Counted from the stretch's first letter, positions 52,792-62,020 are shown. The stretch is 64,000 nt of DNA from Vibrio lentus (GCF_002875945.1 NZ_MCZK01000101.1:124001-188000); one strand, 5' to 3'. Program-made: numbers and translations. Notes: generated by a model from the letters alone, not told the origin.

Positions 52792-54714
52792 ATGGTCGGT
52801 TCTGTGGGATTGTTTAGCTTAATTTTGGTTGCTGTCCTCAGTAGCATTATTGCTGTGTCATCTCTTTATCAAATGCTAACTAAACAAAGATTGAATATTG
52901 GTTTAATTCGTAGCTTTTCCCTTTCCAGTGCCTTGTTTTCGAGTGGCGCGATTGTTCTTCTAGGCTATGCCTTTATCAGCGATGACTTTTCTATCCTCTA
53001 TGTCGCTGAACGTTCCAATACACAATTACCATCCTTTTTTAAAATGGCGGCCGTTTGGGCGGGTCATGAAGGTTCGCTGTTATTTTGGGTACTGACTATC
53101 AGTTGTTGGTCAGGTGTTATTGCCTTGCAGAAGCACTACTCAAGTGAGTATCAAAGTCGTGTTTTGTGGGTGATGAACGTACTGTTGGCAATCTTCGCTT
53201 GGTTTACTTTGCTTGCATCAAACCCATTTGAAATGAACTCGACCTTGCCCCTTGAAGGACGCGACCTCAATCCAATGCTACAAGATGTTGGTCTGATTTT
53301 TCATCCGCCTCTGCTTTATCTTGGTTATGTCGGTTTTTCTGTGGTGTTGGCCTTTGCTGTTGCCGCCTTGCTGGTCGATCCAATCGAGTTTGACTGGGTT
53401 GTGCATTGTCGAAGCTGGTGTTTGACTGCGTGGATCTTTCTAACTTTAGGGATCGCCTTGGGCTCTTGGTGGGCGTATTACGAATTAGGTTGGGGAGGCT
53501 GGTGGTTTTGGGATCCGGTTGAAAATGCGAGCTTGTTACCTTGGCTGACATCGACCGCATTACTGCACAGCCTAGGTGTTGCCAAAGGAAAGCAGCAGCT
53601 GTTGAAGTGGTCTCTAAGCCTTGCGTTCATTACGTTTTGTTTGAGTATCTTAGGCACCTTTATTGTTCGTTCTGGCGTATTAACGTCTGTGCATGCGTTT
53701 GCGGTTGATCCAACTAAAGGCATCGCGCTGTTATTAATACTCGTGGCTGTGCTGTTGAGCTCCTTCTCGTTGCTTATTGTGAGAGGCGAGTCTTTCGAGT
53801 CGAACCCGATTACCAGCTTCGCGAGTAAGAGCTTTTTGAGCTTAGTTGCGGTACTCATTTTTGTACTGGCGACCGCTGTTGTAGTGTTTGGTACGTTTTA
53901 TCCAATGGTCTTTGAACTGCTTGGATTGGGCAACATATCGGTAGGTGCGCCGTACTTTAATCTATTGATAGCGCCTTTGGCTTTGCTCGCACTTGGCGTG
54001 GTTGGTCTAGCTCCTTTGCTGAGTATTAAACCGCAAGCAAGCAAAGGTGTGATTGTCTCGTTAGCTTTGGTGTCATTGGTGCTCGGTTACCTTTGTTATT
54101 CTTGGCAAATTGAACAGGCACAACTACAAGTAATGGCGCTGCTGACTTGGGCGCTCGCCTTCTGGGTGGTATTGACGCATGTTTATGGCTTAGTGGTGAC
54201 GCGAAGCTCCAAGTTCCAACGCAAAGTTTGGGTGATGACGTTTGCTCATGTTGGGATTGCCGTTTTAGCCGTAGGCGCTGCGATGAACAGTTACCACTCA
54301 TTCGAACGCAGTTATAAATTGAGCCCAGGCGAACAGGTTGAGTTTGTCGATTGGGTTATTTCTCATCGAGACACCGAGCTTTATGTCGCTTCAAATTTTA
54401 CCGCTGAAAAAGCAATACTCGATTTAAAAGATGAAGAGCACACCTTTTTGATTGCGCCAGAAAGAAGGCATTATCAAGTTAGAGTGATGAACATGAGCGA
54501 ACCCGCGATGAAGTGGTTCTGGCATGGTGATGTTTATATCACGATGGGCGAGAAAGTAGACGCCACGTCTTATGCATTTAGAGTGCAGTATAAGGCTTAC
54601 GTGCGTTGGATTTGGTTTGGTGCACTTTTCTCAATTTTGGGTGCCGTACTTTCATTGACACATCGTAAAAAGAAAACCGTTAAGGCTGCCCAGTATGCAT
54701 ACCAGCGTTCGTAA
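52792..54714 (+). CDS. nrfE: Heme lyase subunit NrfE (CcmF family)
   Basis: 640 residues, about fourteen membrane helices. The heme-handling WWD motif is at 234-252 (WGGWWFWDPVENA core), with VWAGHEGSLLFW (His92) and IVRSGVLTSVHAF as flanking conserved periplasmic loops. NrfE with NrfF and NrfG attaches heme to the CWSCK site of NrfA. A general CcmF is an alternative, but position in the nrf operon decides. It overlaps the next gene by 20 bases. Confidence 0.93.
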   Translation: MVGSVGLFSLILVAVLSSIIAVSSLYQMLTKQRLNIGLIRSFSLSSALFSSGAIVLLGYAFISDDFSILYVAERSNTQLPSFFKMAAVWAGHEGSLLFWVLTISCWSGVIALQKHYSSEYQSRVLWVMNVLLAIFAWFTLLASNPFEMNSTLPLEGRDLNPMLQDVGLIFHPPLLYLGYVGFSVVLAFAVAALLVDPIEFDWVVHCRSWCLTAWIFLTLGIALGSWWAYYELGWGGWWFWDPVENASLLPWLTSTALLHSLGVAKGKQQLLKWSLSLAFITFCLSILGTFIVRSGVLTSVHAFAVDPTKGIALLLILVAVLLSSFSLLIVRGESFESNPITSFASKSFLSLVAVLIFVLATAVVVFGTFYPMVFELLGLGNISVGAPYFNLLIAPLALLALGVVGLAPLLSIKPQASKGVIVSLALVSLVLGYLCYSWQIEQAQLQVMALLTWALAFWVVLTHVYGLVVTRSSKFQRKVWVMTFAHVGIAVLAVGAAMNSYHSFERSYKLSPGEQVEFVDWVISHRDTELYVASNFTAEKAILDLKDEEHTFLIAPERRHYQVRVMNMSEPAMKWFWHGDVYITMGEKVDATSYAFRVQYKAYVRWIWFGALFSILGAVLSLTHRKKKTVKAAQYAYQRS

Positions 54715-55252
54715 AAAACTGATTCTTCTGTTCACAATGGCCCTGATTTTGGTCGTTGCTTTTGTGTTTGTGATCGAGAATAAGCAGCAAACGACGATTG
54801 TGTCACAACAACAAAGAGCGTTCCCTGAATTCACGTCTATTGAGCTAATGGATAGTGAAAGGGGTAACACAGGCAAACAGGCACTTACGTTAGCTGATAT
54901 TACACAGCACCCTTACCAGCTCGTTAATGTATGGGCTTCATGGTGTGGTATTTGTAAAACAGAACACGCGTTTTTGCTCGAATTGCAGAAGAAAGGCGTT
55001 CCAATTGTTGGTCTCAATTATCGAGATAACCCCGGAGCGGCGCTTAATGTATTGTCCAGCGACGGAAATCCATATTCAAAAGTGATCAGTGACCCTCAAG
55101 GGAAGTTGGCTTTAGAACTCGGAGTCATAGGGACTCCTGAGACGTATTTAGTCGATGCCGATGGACAAATCGTGAAGAAACTCTTGGGCGTGTTGAATGA
55201 ATCGATTTGGCAGGAGCAACTTGCCGTCTATTTTTCGGGTACAAACGGATGA
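54695..55252 (+). CDS. Thioredoxin-like thiol:disulfide protein (DsbE/CcmG type)
   Basis: 185 residues: one N-terminal membrane anchor (about 9-27), then a periplasmic thioredoxin fold with NVWASWCGICKTEHAFL (active Cys84 and Cys87) and the cis-Pro loop GVIGTPETYLVD. It would keep apocytochrome cysteines reduced for NrfEF. Overlap with nrfE by 20 bases and with nrfF by 4 (ATGA) implies coupling. E. coli nrf lacks this gene; vibrios and Pasteurellaceae often include it. Confidence 0.93.
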   Translation: MHTSVRKKLILLFTMALILVVAFVFVIENKQQTTIVSQQQRAFPEFTSIELMDSERGNTGKQALTLADITQHPYQLVNVWASWCGICKTEHAFLLELQKKGVPIVGLNYRDNPGAALNVLSSDGNPYSKVISDPQGKLALELGVIGTPETYLVDADGQIVKKLLGVLNESIWQEQLAVYFSGTNG

Positions 55253-55689
55253 TGAAGTCTCTTCTACAAATAGTCTTTGTGCTTTCAACGACGCTGCTTG
55301 CCATTTTTCCTCTTCAAGCGGAAGACCTTTTTACTGCAGGTGATAAAGAGACAAGCATTCAAGTCGAGCTGTTTGAGTTTGAAAGCCCTGATCAACAACA
55401 ACGTGCTATTACTTTGGCAAAATCGCTGCGCTGCCCACAATGTCAGAATCAAAATTTGATTGAATCGAACTCTCCGATAGCAAAAGACTTGCGTCTGGTT
55501 GTGTTTAATATGGTGAAAGCAGGGAAGAGTAATAATGAAATTACTCAATACATGACGGAAAGATTTGGTGAATTTGTGCTCTATAAGCCATCAATGGGAG
55601 CCTCAACCCTATTACTTTGGCTCTTACCGATCGCACTTTTTCTCTTATTTATATATTTATCAGTAAAAAGTGTTAGAAAGAGCTCATAA
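55249..55689 (+). CDS. nrfF: Heme lyase subunit NrfF (CcmH family)
   Basis: 146 residues from ATG 55249. Signal peptide 1-24, then the CcmH-type domain with the redox motif RCPQCQNQ (61-68) and FGEFVLYKPS, then one C-terminal membrane helix (about 118-137). It reduces the NrfA CWSCK cysteines for heme ligation. It closes the operon. Confidence 0.94.
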   Translation: MMKSLLQIVFVLSTTLLAIFPLQAEDLFTAGDKETSIQVELFEFESPDQQQRAITLAKSLRCPQCQNQNLIESNSPIAKDLRLVVFNMVKAGKSNNEITQYMTERFGEFVLYKPSMGASTLLLWLLPIALFLLFIYLSVKSVRKSS

Positions 55690-55778
55690 AAATTACGTAT
55701 TACTGTTTACCAATTAACCTGTATTTTGTAACATTAAGGGATTATAAAGGCTGAGCACTGTTATATAAGGATGTATTT

Positions 55779-55955
55779 GTGGATAACCTAATCTCAAATT
55801 TGAAAAAAGAATTCCATACCCATGTCCAATCCGACAAGTGGGGAGAAAAATACAGTGCTAAGTCGAGTATTTCTACGCTTACGCAAGAAGAACTGACCGA
55901 GCTGGAGAATGCTTGGGTTCAACTGGTCATTTGGAAGCAAACTCAAGTAAGTTGA
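55779..55955 (+). CDS. Small 58-residue protein of unknown function
   Basis: GTG at 55779 with AAGGA 7 bases upstream opens 58 codons and stops at TGA 55955; a strong terminator follows 45 bases later. The product is helical and amphipathic: an N-terminal NLKKEFHTHVQSDKWGEKY region, then LTQEELTELENAWVQLVIWKQ. Codon use resembles neighbouring genes. The ribosome site, compact unit and terminator make it a likely real gene. I do not know its family; it has no signal peptide or membrane segment, so it is probably cytoplasmic. Confidence 0.6.
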   Translation: MDNLISNLKKEFHTHVQSDKWGEKYSAKSSISTLTQEELTELENAWVQLVIWKQTQVS

Positions 55956-56000
55956 TCGTTCTGTAAAAAGTAGAGCCTCAGCCGCAACTGATTAATTTAT

Positions 56001-56036
56001 AACCCCATGTTGGTATCACCAATGTGGGGTTTTTTC
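56001..56036 (+). terminator. Terminator behind the small gene
   Basis: AACCCCA and TGGGGTT with an inner TTGG/CCAA stem, followed by six T. Confidence 0.88.
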
Positions 56037-56203
56037 TTGTTCGATGATTAATTGTTATAATGTAACACTTTGTGCGTAGTCGACCTTGAAAAAAATTGTT
56101 AACAGCCCCATAGTGTCTATCATTAGATAGTTGGCTACAAAAACTTGTTTAGACAAATAATGTAGTGTTGTTAAATACATCGAATTTTCAAGTGAGTATA
56201 AAT

Positions 56204-56800
56204 ATGGCGGAAGTACGTGCCAGAATAGATTTCAAAGTAGGGGTAACGAGCAGTATTGATGCTGAACTTCTGTCTTTTCATGGATTGAAAACAGATAAAG
56301 AGCATGTTGCTGTGATATTTAAATCAGCCGATAAGACACAAGACATACCTCTTGTTCGTATGCACTCTGAATGTCTTACTGGTGATGTTTTTCATTCATC
56401 TCGCTGTGATTGTGGCGAGCAGCTAGACGAAACCATTCAAATCATGGGTGAAACTGGCGGTGTGATTCTTTATCTACGCCAAGAAGGTCGTGGTATCGGC
56501 TTATACAACAAGATTGATGCGTACCGCCTTCAAAGCGAAGGGATGAACACTTACGAAGCGAATAACCACTTGGGTTTTGGCGACGACTTACGTGATTTCA
56601 CCGAAGCTGCAGAAATGCTGCGTGCTTTGGGTACTACAAAAATCCGCTTGGTGACCAACAACCCTAAGAAAATCAACGAACTTAAAGAGTTTGGTATTGA
56701 GATTGCAGAAGTGGTTAACACTTCGGCCCACATTAAATCGGGTAACGAAAGCTACTTGAAGGCCAAAGTCTCACACGGTAAGCATAATCTGGACATCTGA
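56204..56800 (+). CDS. ribA: GTP cyclohydrolase II
   Basis: 198 residues from ATG 56204, the usual length (a longer frame from 56165 is off-family). Zinc-binding cysteines are in [20 protein letters not shown], split as Cys-x10-Cys-x-Cys; GRGIGLYNK and [10 protein letters not shown] line the active site; NNPKK is near the C-terminus. It opens GTP to start riboflavin synthesis. A stand-alone copy, as in E. coli; the ribosome site is weak and no FMN riboswitch is visible. Confidence 0.95.
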   Translation: MAEVRARIDFKVGVTSSIDAELLSFHGLKTDKEHVAVIFKSADKTQDIPLVRMHSECLTGDVFHSSRCDCGEQLDETIQIMGETGGVILYLRQEGRGIGLYNKIDAYRLQSEGMNTYEANNHLGFGDDLRDFTEAAEMLRALGTTKIRLVTNNPKKINELKEFGIEIAEVVNTSAHIKSGNESYLKAKVSHGKHNLDI

Positions 56801-56840
56801 TTAGCCTCCACTGTTGCGCTTAACACAAAAATGTTTAAAG

Positions 56841-56864
56841 ACCTCACAAATGTGAGGTTTTTTT
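56841..56864 (+). terminator. ribA terminator
   Basis: ACCTCAC, AAAT, GTGAGGTTTTTTT: 7-bp stem plus seven T, 40 bases after the stop. Confidence 0.9.
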
Positions 56865-56910
56865 GTATTTATCTTGCAATAAAATTGTAAGTTTGTATTA
56901 TTCCAATCTG

Positions 56911-56937
56911 TAGTGCAAATGATAATGGTTTGCACTA
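56911..56937. promoter_or_regulatory. Fur-like site inside a 9-9-9 inverted repeat
   Basis: TAGTGCAAA and TTTGCACTA are perfect 9-bp arms around TGATAATGG. The segment 56915-56933 matches the 19-base Fur consensus at 13 positions, a typical value for real Fur boxes. It is 41 bases upstream of the first imelysin gene, right for promoter repression. The arms extend beyond a normal Fur box, so a second regulator may also bind. Confidence 0.6.
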
Positions 56938-56977
56938 TTACTACGAATAATAATTTAAAGCTCAACAAGGATGCTTC

Positions 56978-58237
56978 ATGACCATTAAATCTTTAGTGAC
57001 CAAAGCCGTAACTTCGTCACTCATTTTTGCCTCTGCTTCTTCTTTCGCAGCAGTAACTCAAGATCAAGTTGTAGAACATTACGCAGATATTGCTCATGCA
57101 GTGTTTGCAGATTCAGTAATTACAGCAAAAGCGTTGAACTCTTCTATTGATACCTTCTTAGCTTCTCCTTCTGCTGGCAACTTCGAACAAGTAAAACAAG
57201 CTTGGCTTGAGTCTCGTGTACCTTATCAACAGTCTGAAGTATTCCGCTTTGGTAACGTTGTTGTTGATGATTGGGAAGGCCAATTAAACGCATGGCCACT
57301 AGATGAAGGCCTTATCGATTACGTTTCTTCTGATTACCAATATGAGCTTGGTAACGAAGGCGCAAGCGCAAACATCGTTGCGAACAAAACGTTCCAAATT
57401 GGTCAAACTACTGTAGACGCAACCAACATTACTCCTGAGCTAATCGCAGATCTTAACGAGATCGGCGGTTCTGAAGCAAACGTAGCATCTGGTTACCATG
57501 CGATTGAATTCCTACTTTGGGGCCAAGATTTAAACGGCACAAACAGCGGTGCAGGTGAGCGTGCTTACACTGATTTCGTTGTTGGCGCTGAGTGTACTAA
57601 CGGCAACTGTGACCGTCGTGGCGCATACCTAAAAGCATCAGCTGAACTACTTATCCAAGATCTAGAGTGGATGGAAAAGCAGTGGGCTGAGGGCGAGAAA
57701 GGCAACTACCGTCAAGAGCTTCTTTCTGAATCTAGCGACAACGGCCTACGTAAAATGTTGTTCGGCATGGGTTCACTGTCTCTAGGTGAATTGGCTGGTG
57801 AGCGTATGAAAGTAGCTTTAGAAGCTAACTCTACTGAAGATGAGCACGACTGTTTCTCTGATAACACGCACAACTCTCACTACTACAACGAGCAAGGTAT
57901 CTACAACGTATACACTGGCTTGTACAAGCGTGAAGATGGTTCTCTACTTTCAGGTCCTAGCCTGTTTGACCTAGTTGAGCAAAAAGACGAGCAAGCTGCC
58001 AAAGAGATTCAAAAGCAGTTTGACCTAGCACGTGCACAAGTTGGTCAGCTTGTTGTTTCTGCAGAGAAAAACAACCAGCATTTCGATCAGCTAATTGCTG
58101 CTGACAACGCTGCGGGTAACGCACTAGTAAACAAAACAATTGTTGCGCTAGTGTCTCAAACCGCTGCAATCGAGCGTGCTGCTGGTGTTATTGGCATCGA
58201 TAGCCTAAACCCAGACACAGCGGATCACGAGTTCTAA
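56978..58237 (+). CDS. Imelysin-family periplasmic protein (IrpA-like)
   Basis: 419 residues with a Sec signal peptide cleaved near SFAAV (about 24). The imelysin domain (about 35-405) has NAWPLDEGLIDYV and the GxHxxE motif as GYHAIEF (172-177). The family is linked to iron uptake (IrpA of cyanobacteria is needed under iron limitation) and was once called an insulin-cleaving peptidase; peptidase activity is doubtful. GGATGC precedes ATG. It is first in a four-gene iron-linked cluster behind a Fur-like site. Confidence 0.88.
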   Translation: MTIKSLVTKAVTSSLIFASASSFAAVTQDQVVEHYADIAHAVFADSVITAKALNSSIDTFLASPSAGNFEQVKQAWLESRVPYQQSEVFRFGNVVVDDWEGQLNAWPLDEGLIDYVSSDYQYELGNEGASANIVANKTFQIGQTTVDATNITPELIADLNEIGGSEANVASGYHAIEFLLWGQDLNGTNSGAGERAYTDFVVGAECTNGNCDRRGAYLKASAELLIQDLEWMEKQWAEGEKGNYRQELLSESSDNGLRKMLFGMGSLSLGELAGERMKVALEANSTEDEHDCFSDNTHNSHYYNEQGIYNVYTGLYKREDGSLLSGPSLFDLVEQKDEQAAKEIQKQFDLARAQVGQLVVSAEKNNQHFDQLIAADNAAGNALVNKTIVALVSQTAAIERAAGVIGIDSLNPDTADHEF

Positions 58238-58349
58238 GAACCCGAGTCCAAAACTATTGTAAGGGCTCTCATTGAGCCCTTAATTGTTTGCTACTCAAGA
58301 AAGTTACTCCCAAATAAAAACTAAAATCAAAAACACAGCAAGGCAATGT

Positions 58350-59738
58350 ATGAAGTCGTATCTCTCAGCCTCACTATTAACCGCACTGTTTTTCTTATCT
58401 CCATTACACGCCCATGAAACCTACTCAGGTGGTAAAACAACGGTGAAGAAAGAGGGCGCTAATGCTTTTTCTCTTCCTGCTGCCAACCTGCCAATGAGTA
58501 AACGCTTGGATTTCAGCGTAGGTAACAGCTTCTTTAGAAACCCTTGGGTTCCTGCACCATCATCAACCGATGCTCGTGATGGATTGGGTCCATTGTTCAA
58601 CACCAACGGTTGTCAAAACTGTCACATCAAAGATGGTCGTGGCCACGCGCCAGAAAAAGGTGATGAGAACGCGGTTTCAATGTTGGTTCGCTTGAGTATT
58701 CCTGCCGAAACACCAGAGCAGAGACAAGCCTTTATTCGCGATGGTGGCATTCCAGAACCGACTTACGGTGGACAGCTACAAGATTTCGCGCTTCAAGGTG
58801 TGAAACCAGAGGGTAAAGTGAACATCAGCTACACCGATGTTCCGGTTGAATTCAAAGACGGCACCGTCGTGACTCTGCGTAAACCAACCCTAAAGATTAC
58901 TGAACTTGCGTTCGGTGAGATGCACCCTAAAACTGAATTTTCAGCGCGTGTTGCGCCGCCAATGATCGGCCTTGGCTTGCTTGAGAGCATTTCAAAAGAA
59001 ACGATTCTTGGATTTGCTGAGCAGCAATTAGCTGACAAGCAAGGCATATCAGGCAAAGCCAACTACGTTCTTGATGTTCAAACCAATGAAATGACGTTAG
59101 GCCGTTTCGGTTGGAAAGCCGGTCAGCCAAATTTAATGCAGCAAAATGCCGCGGCGTTTAACGGTGACTTAGGTCTAACGAGTCGTTTATTCCCGAATGA
59201 AAACTGCACATCAGCGCAATCAACCTGTGATGATTTTCCGAATGGTGGCGAGCCAGAAGTCAGCGACAACATCTTAGATTTCGTTGAGTTCTATTCGCAG
59301 CATTTAGCGGTACCTATTCGTCGTAACGTCGACAATCCAGTCGTTGTTCAGGGTAAAAAGCTGTTTAAAGACGCGGGTTGTCAAAGTTGTCACCAAGCTG
59401 AATTCCGCACGGCTGAGCGTGAAGGCTTGCCTGCATTGTCTAATCAGTTAATTAGCCCATATACCGACATGTTGCTACACGATATGGGTGAAGGTTTAGC
59501 AGATAACCGTCCTGAGTATCTTGCCAATGGCCAAGAATGGCGCACGACTCCTTTATGGGGATTAGGCTATACCAAAGAAGTGAATGGTCATACGTTCCTG
59601 CTTCATGACGGTCGCGCAAGAAACGTTATGGAAGCGGTGCTTTGGCATGGCGGTGAAGCAGAAATGACGAAACAAAACGTTCTGTCTTTAAACGCCACAG
59701 AGCGTGAAGCACTACTGGCGTTTTTGAATTCGCTATAG
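58350..59738 (+). CDS. Periplasmic di-heme cytochrome c, DUF1111 family
   Basis: 462 residues from ATG 58350 (AAGGCA site), signal peptide 1-22 (HAHE). Two heme sites, CQNCH at 88-92 and CQSCH at 344-348, set it in the DUF1111 (thiol oxidoreductase-like, MauG-related) family. Late motifs LLHDMGEGLAD and TPLWGLGY with LLHDGRA(R) are conserved there. It could oxidise a metal or a protein partner; co-occurrence with imelysins suggests iron redox chemistry in the periplasm, which is inference. It is 112 bases behind the first imelysin gene. Confidence 0.85.
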   Translation: MKSYLSASLLTALFFLSPLHAHETYSGGKTTVKKEGANAFSLPAANLPMSKRLDFSVGNSFFRNPWVPAPSSTDARDGLGPLFNTNGCQNCHIKDGRGHAPEKGDENAVSMLVRLSIPAETPEQRQAFIRDGGIPEPTYGGQLQDFALQGVKPEGKVNISYTDVPVEFKDGTVVTLRKPTLKITELAFGEMHPKTEFSARVAPPMIGLGLLESISKETILGFAEQQLADKQGISGKANYVLDVQTNEMTLGRFGWKAGQPNLMQQNAAAFNGDLGLTSRLFPNENCTSAQSTCDDFPNGGEPEVSDNILDFVEFYSQHLAVPIRRNVDNPVVVQGKKLFKDAGCQSCHQAEFRTAEREGLPALSNQLISPYTDMLLHDMGEGLADNRPEYLANGQEWRTTPLWGLGYTKEVNGHTFLLHDGRARNVMEAVLWHGGEAEMTKQNVLSLNATEREALLAFLNSL

Positions 59739-59753
59739 TCGGTCTGAGATTCA

Positions 59754-59825
59754 GTCGTTCAACGACCGAGTTAACCTAAAGAACACAACCGCTGAACTTG
59801 TAGGAATACGAGGTCAGCGGTCGTT
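59754..59825 (+). other. Mutually exclusive stems before the second imelysin gene
   Basis: AACGAC (59761-59766) can pair with GTCGTT at 59754-59759, or extended as AACGACCG with CGGTCGTT at 59818-59825. ACCGCTGA (59788-59795) pairs with TCAGCGGT (59814-59821), overlapping the last arm. The local ACCGCTGA stem followed by CGTTTCATATTTATT could be a weak terminator or a pause site. Confidence 0.4.
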
Positions 59826-59880
59826 TCATATTTATTGAACTCATATAATTAAAAGAAAAAATAGGAAGTAAGGTAACAGC

Positions 59881-60942
59881 ATGACTCATAAATTTTTGTT
59901 AATGCCTTTGTCGGTATTAATCATGGCAGGCTGCCAATCATCGGGTGAGCAAGCCGCTTCATCTGAGGTTAACGGTGTGTCTTATCAAGCAGACACGACC
60001 GATCACATCAGTCGTAGTGTCTATCAACAAGAGTTTGATTCAGCCGTTCTATTCGCCAAGCAAGCGAATGAGCTAGAAGTCTTGATGCAGGGTTACTGCC
60101 AAACCAACGAAGTTGAGTTAGATGCATTGAAAAATCAGTGGCAGCTCACCATGAACAGCTGGATGGCGCTACAAGGCCAAGAAAGAGGCCCAACAGCAGC
60201 GCTTGAAGAGAGCTGGAATGTTCAATTCTGGCCAGATAAAAAGAACACCACCGGCCTAAAAATGCGCCAGCTGACTCAGAAAGATAAAGTTTGGTCTCAA
60301 GACGAAATTGCTCAGCAGAGTGTGACAGTGCAAGGACTTGGCGCATTGGAGTGGTCGCTTTATGACGAGCAATCGCCACTGCTTCAAGACAAAGCGCTAG
60401 GTTGCCAGTCGTCGCAAGCGATTACTGAAAACTTAGCGATTAAGTCATCTTCGATTGCACAGGCATGGCAGGTTAACCCTTGGTTAGCGCTGGACGAGAC
60501 GCGTTGGGAGTCTGAATACATCGCTTTATTGACCAACCAACTTGATTACAGCATGAAAAAGCTGAGTCGTCCGATGGCGAAAATCGGTCATCCACGTCCT
60601 TACTTCTCAGAATCATGGCGTGCACAAACCTCGATGACTCAACTAAAAGCGAATGTAGCAGCACTTCAAAAGCTTTATCTGGCTGATGGCAATGGCCTAG
60701 ATGGCTTATTGAGAGAGAAAGGCTTAAACGACCTTGCTGATCGCGTTGCTGAGCAGTTCACATTGACGCTAGATACTTGGCCTACAGACTCAAGCTTGTT
60801 TGAGTTATTACAGAGCAAAGAGGGCTACCGAGATGTGCTGACTCAATACAACAAACTAGAACGTTTGAAGTACCTGATTCATGAAGAAGTGGCGATAGAG
60901 CTTGGCGTGGTAATAGGATTTAATGCTACCGATGGTGACTGA
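59881..60942 (+). CDS. Imelysin-family lipoprotein
   Basis: 353 residues with a lipoprotein signal (LIMAGC, acylated Cys18) and so likely membrane-anchored. The imelysin-type helical domain covers about 45-345; the position of the GxHxxE motif reads GLGALEWSLYD, so the His is replaced by Gly, a recurrent variant in such second copies. With the upstream soluble imelysin and di-heme protein it forms the typical set. The stop overlaps the DUF1513 gene by 20 bases. Confidence 0.85.
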   Translation: MTHKFLLMPLSVLIMAGCQSSGEQAASSEVNGVSYQADTTDHISRSVYQQEFDSAVLFAKQANELEVLMQGYCQTNEVELDALKNQWQLTMNSWMALQGQERGPTAALEESWNVQFWPDKKNTTGLKMRQLTQKDKVWSQDEIAQQSVTVQGLGALEWSLYDEQSPLLQDKALGCQSSQAITENLAIKSSSIAQAWQVNPWLALDETRWESEYIALLTNQLDYSMKKLSRPMAKIGHPRPYFSESWRAQTSMTQLKANVAALQKLYLADGNGLDGLLREKGLNDLADRVAEQFTLTLDTWPTDSSLFELLQSKEGYRDVLTQYNKLERLKYLIHEEVAIELGVVIGFNATDGD

Positions 60943-62020
60943 TACTACGCGAAGAACGCTACTCAAGGCTGCACTGGGTTGTGCAGCTGTTCCAGTACTT
61001 CCATTTGGGTGTGCGAGTCGAAAGGATGGGGTGAGTGCGTCGAACGATCCCCAGCTGATTGGTTGTGCGCTTAATGGTCGTGGTCAATATTCAGCAGTTG
61101 TGGCCGACGAATATGGCATGCCATTGAATCAGCTACCGATCCCCGATCGTGGCCATGGCGTCGCGATTTGCCCAACCTCATCGCATGCGGTGGTATTTGC
61201 TCGTCGTCCTGGTGACTATTTTATGGTGTTTGACTATAAAAGCGGTGAGCAAATCAAGTTAGTTGTGAAAGGAAATAATCGTCACTTTTATGGTCATGGC
61301 GTTTACTCATTAGATGGCAAATTACTGTATGCCACTGAAGGGAAAACGGACAGCAGCCAAGGTGTGATTGGCGTTTACGATGTCGCACAAGGCTATCGTA
61401 AGGTCGAGGAGTTCACAGGCTTTGGTATTGGCCCTCATGAAGTGATCATCATGCCGGATGGAAATCTCGCGATTGGCGTTGGTGGCGTTCATACTGATGG
61501 CAGAACCCCGAAAAACTTGGATTCAATGCAACCGAGCTTAAGTTATGTTTCACCTGAAGGTGCGCTGCTTGATCAGGTTGAATTGCTAGACAAGAAGCTG
61601 AGCATTCGACACTTAGCCCATGATGGTGCTGAAACGGTACTTTGTGGTCAGCAATATCGTGGTGAACCAGATGAGTATCCTTCGCTATTGGCGATGCATA
61701 CTAAAGGCGGGCAGTTTGAATCACTGAACGCGGAACCAGAGCAATGGGCAAGGTTCAATCACTATATTGCGAGTATTGCGGCGTCAGACGATTGGATTAT
61801 TGCGACTTCGCCAAGAGGCAACTGCTACGGTATTTGGTCTAAAGAGACCAAAGAATTAGTGGAACTCTCTGCGCTGTCGGATGCTTCTGGTGCTGTGCTG
61901 CTTGATGGTGAGTTTCGACTTAGCTCTGGAGCGGGCAGTGTGGTGAGCCAACGCAAGCCTTATGAGAAATCCAGTCAGCAATCATCCATCCAGTGGGACA
62001 ATCACTGGAGTGCAATCTAG
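60923..62020 (+). CDS. DUF1513 periplasmic beta-propeller-like protein
   Basis: 365 residues with a Tat-type signal (TRRTLLKAALGCAAVP) and a Cys at residue 26 region that could be lipidated (LPFGCAS). The rest is beta-rich: repeated blades with GHGVAICPTSSHAVVFARRPGDY, HFYGHGVYSLDG and GIGPHEVIIMPDG are typical for DUF1513. It is always found with imelysin/DUF1111 genes; function unknown. ATG 60923 has AGGA 4-5 bases upstream; ATG 60932 (MVTD) is possible. Translation is coupled to the lipoprotein gene by overlap. Confidence 0.85.
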   Translation: MLPMVTDTTRRTLLKAALGCAAVPVLPFGCASRKDGVSASNDPQLIGCALNGRGQYSAVVADEYGMPLNQLPIPDRGHGVAICPTSSHAVVFARRPGDYFMVFDYKSGEQIKLVVKGNNRHFYGHGVYSLDGKLLYATEGKTDSSQGVIGVYDVAQGYRKVEEFTGFGIGPHEVIIMPDGNLAIGVGGVHTDGRTPKNLDSMQPSLSYVSPEGALLDQVELLDKKLSIRHLAHDGAETVLCGQQYRGEPDEYPSLLAMHTKGGQFESLNAEPEQWARFNHYIASIAASDDWIIATSPRGNCYGIWSKETKELVELSALSDASGAVLLDGEFRLSSGAGSVVSQRKPYEKSSQQSSIQWDNHWSAI

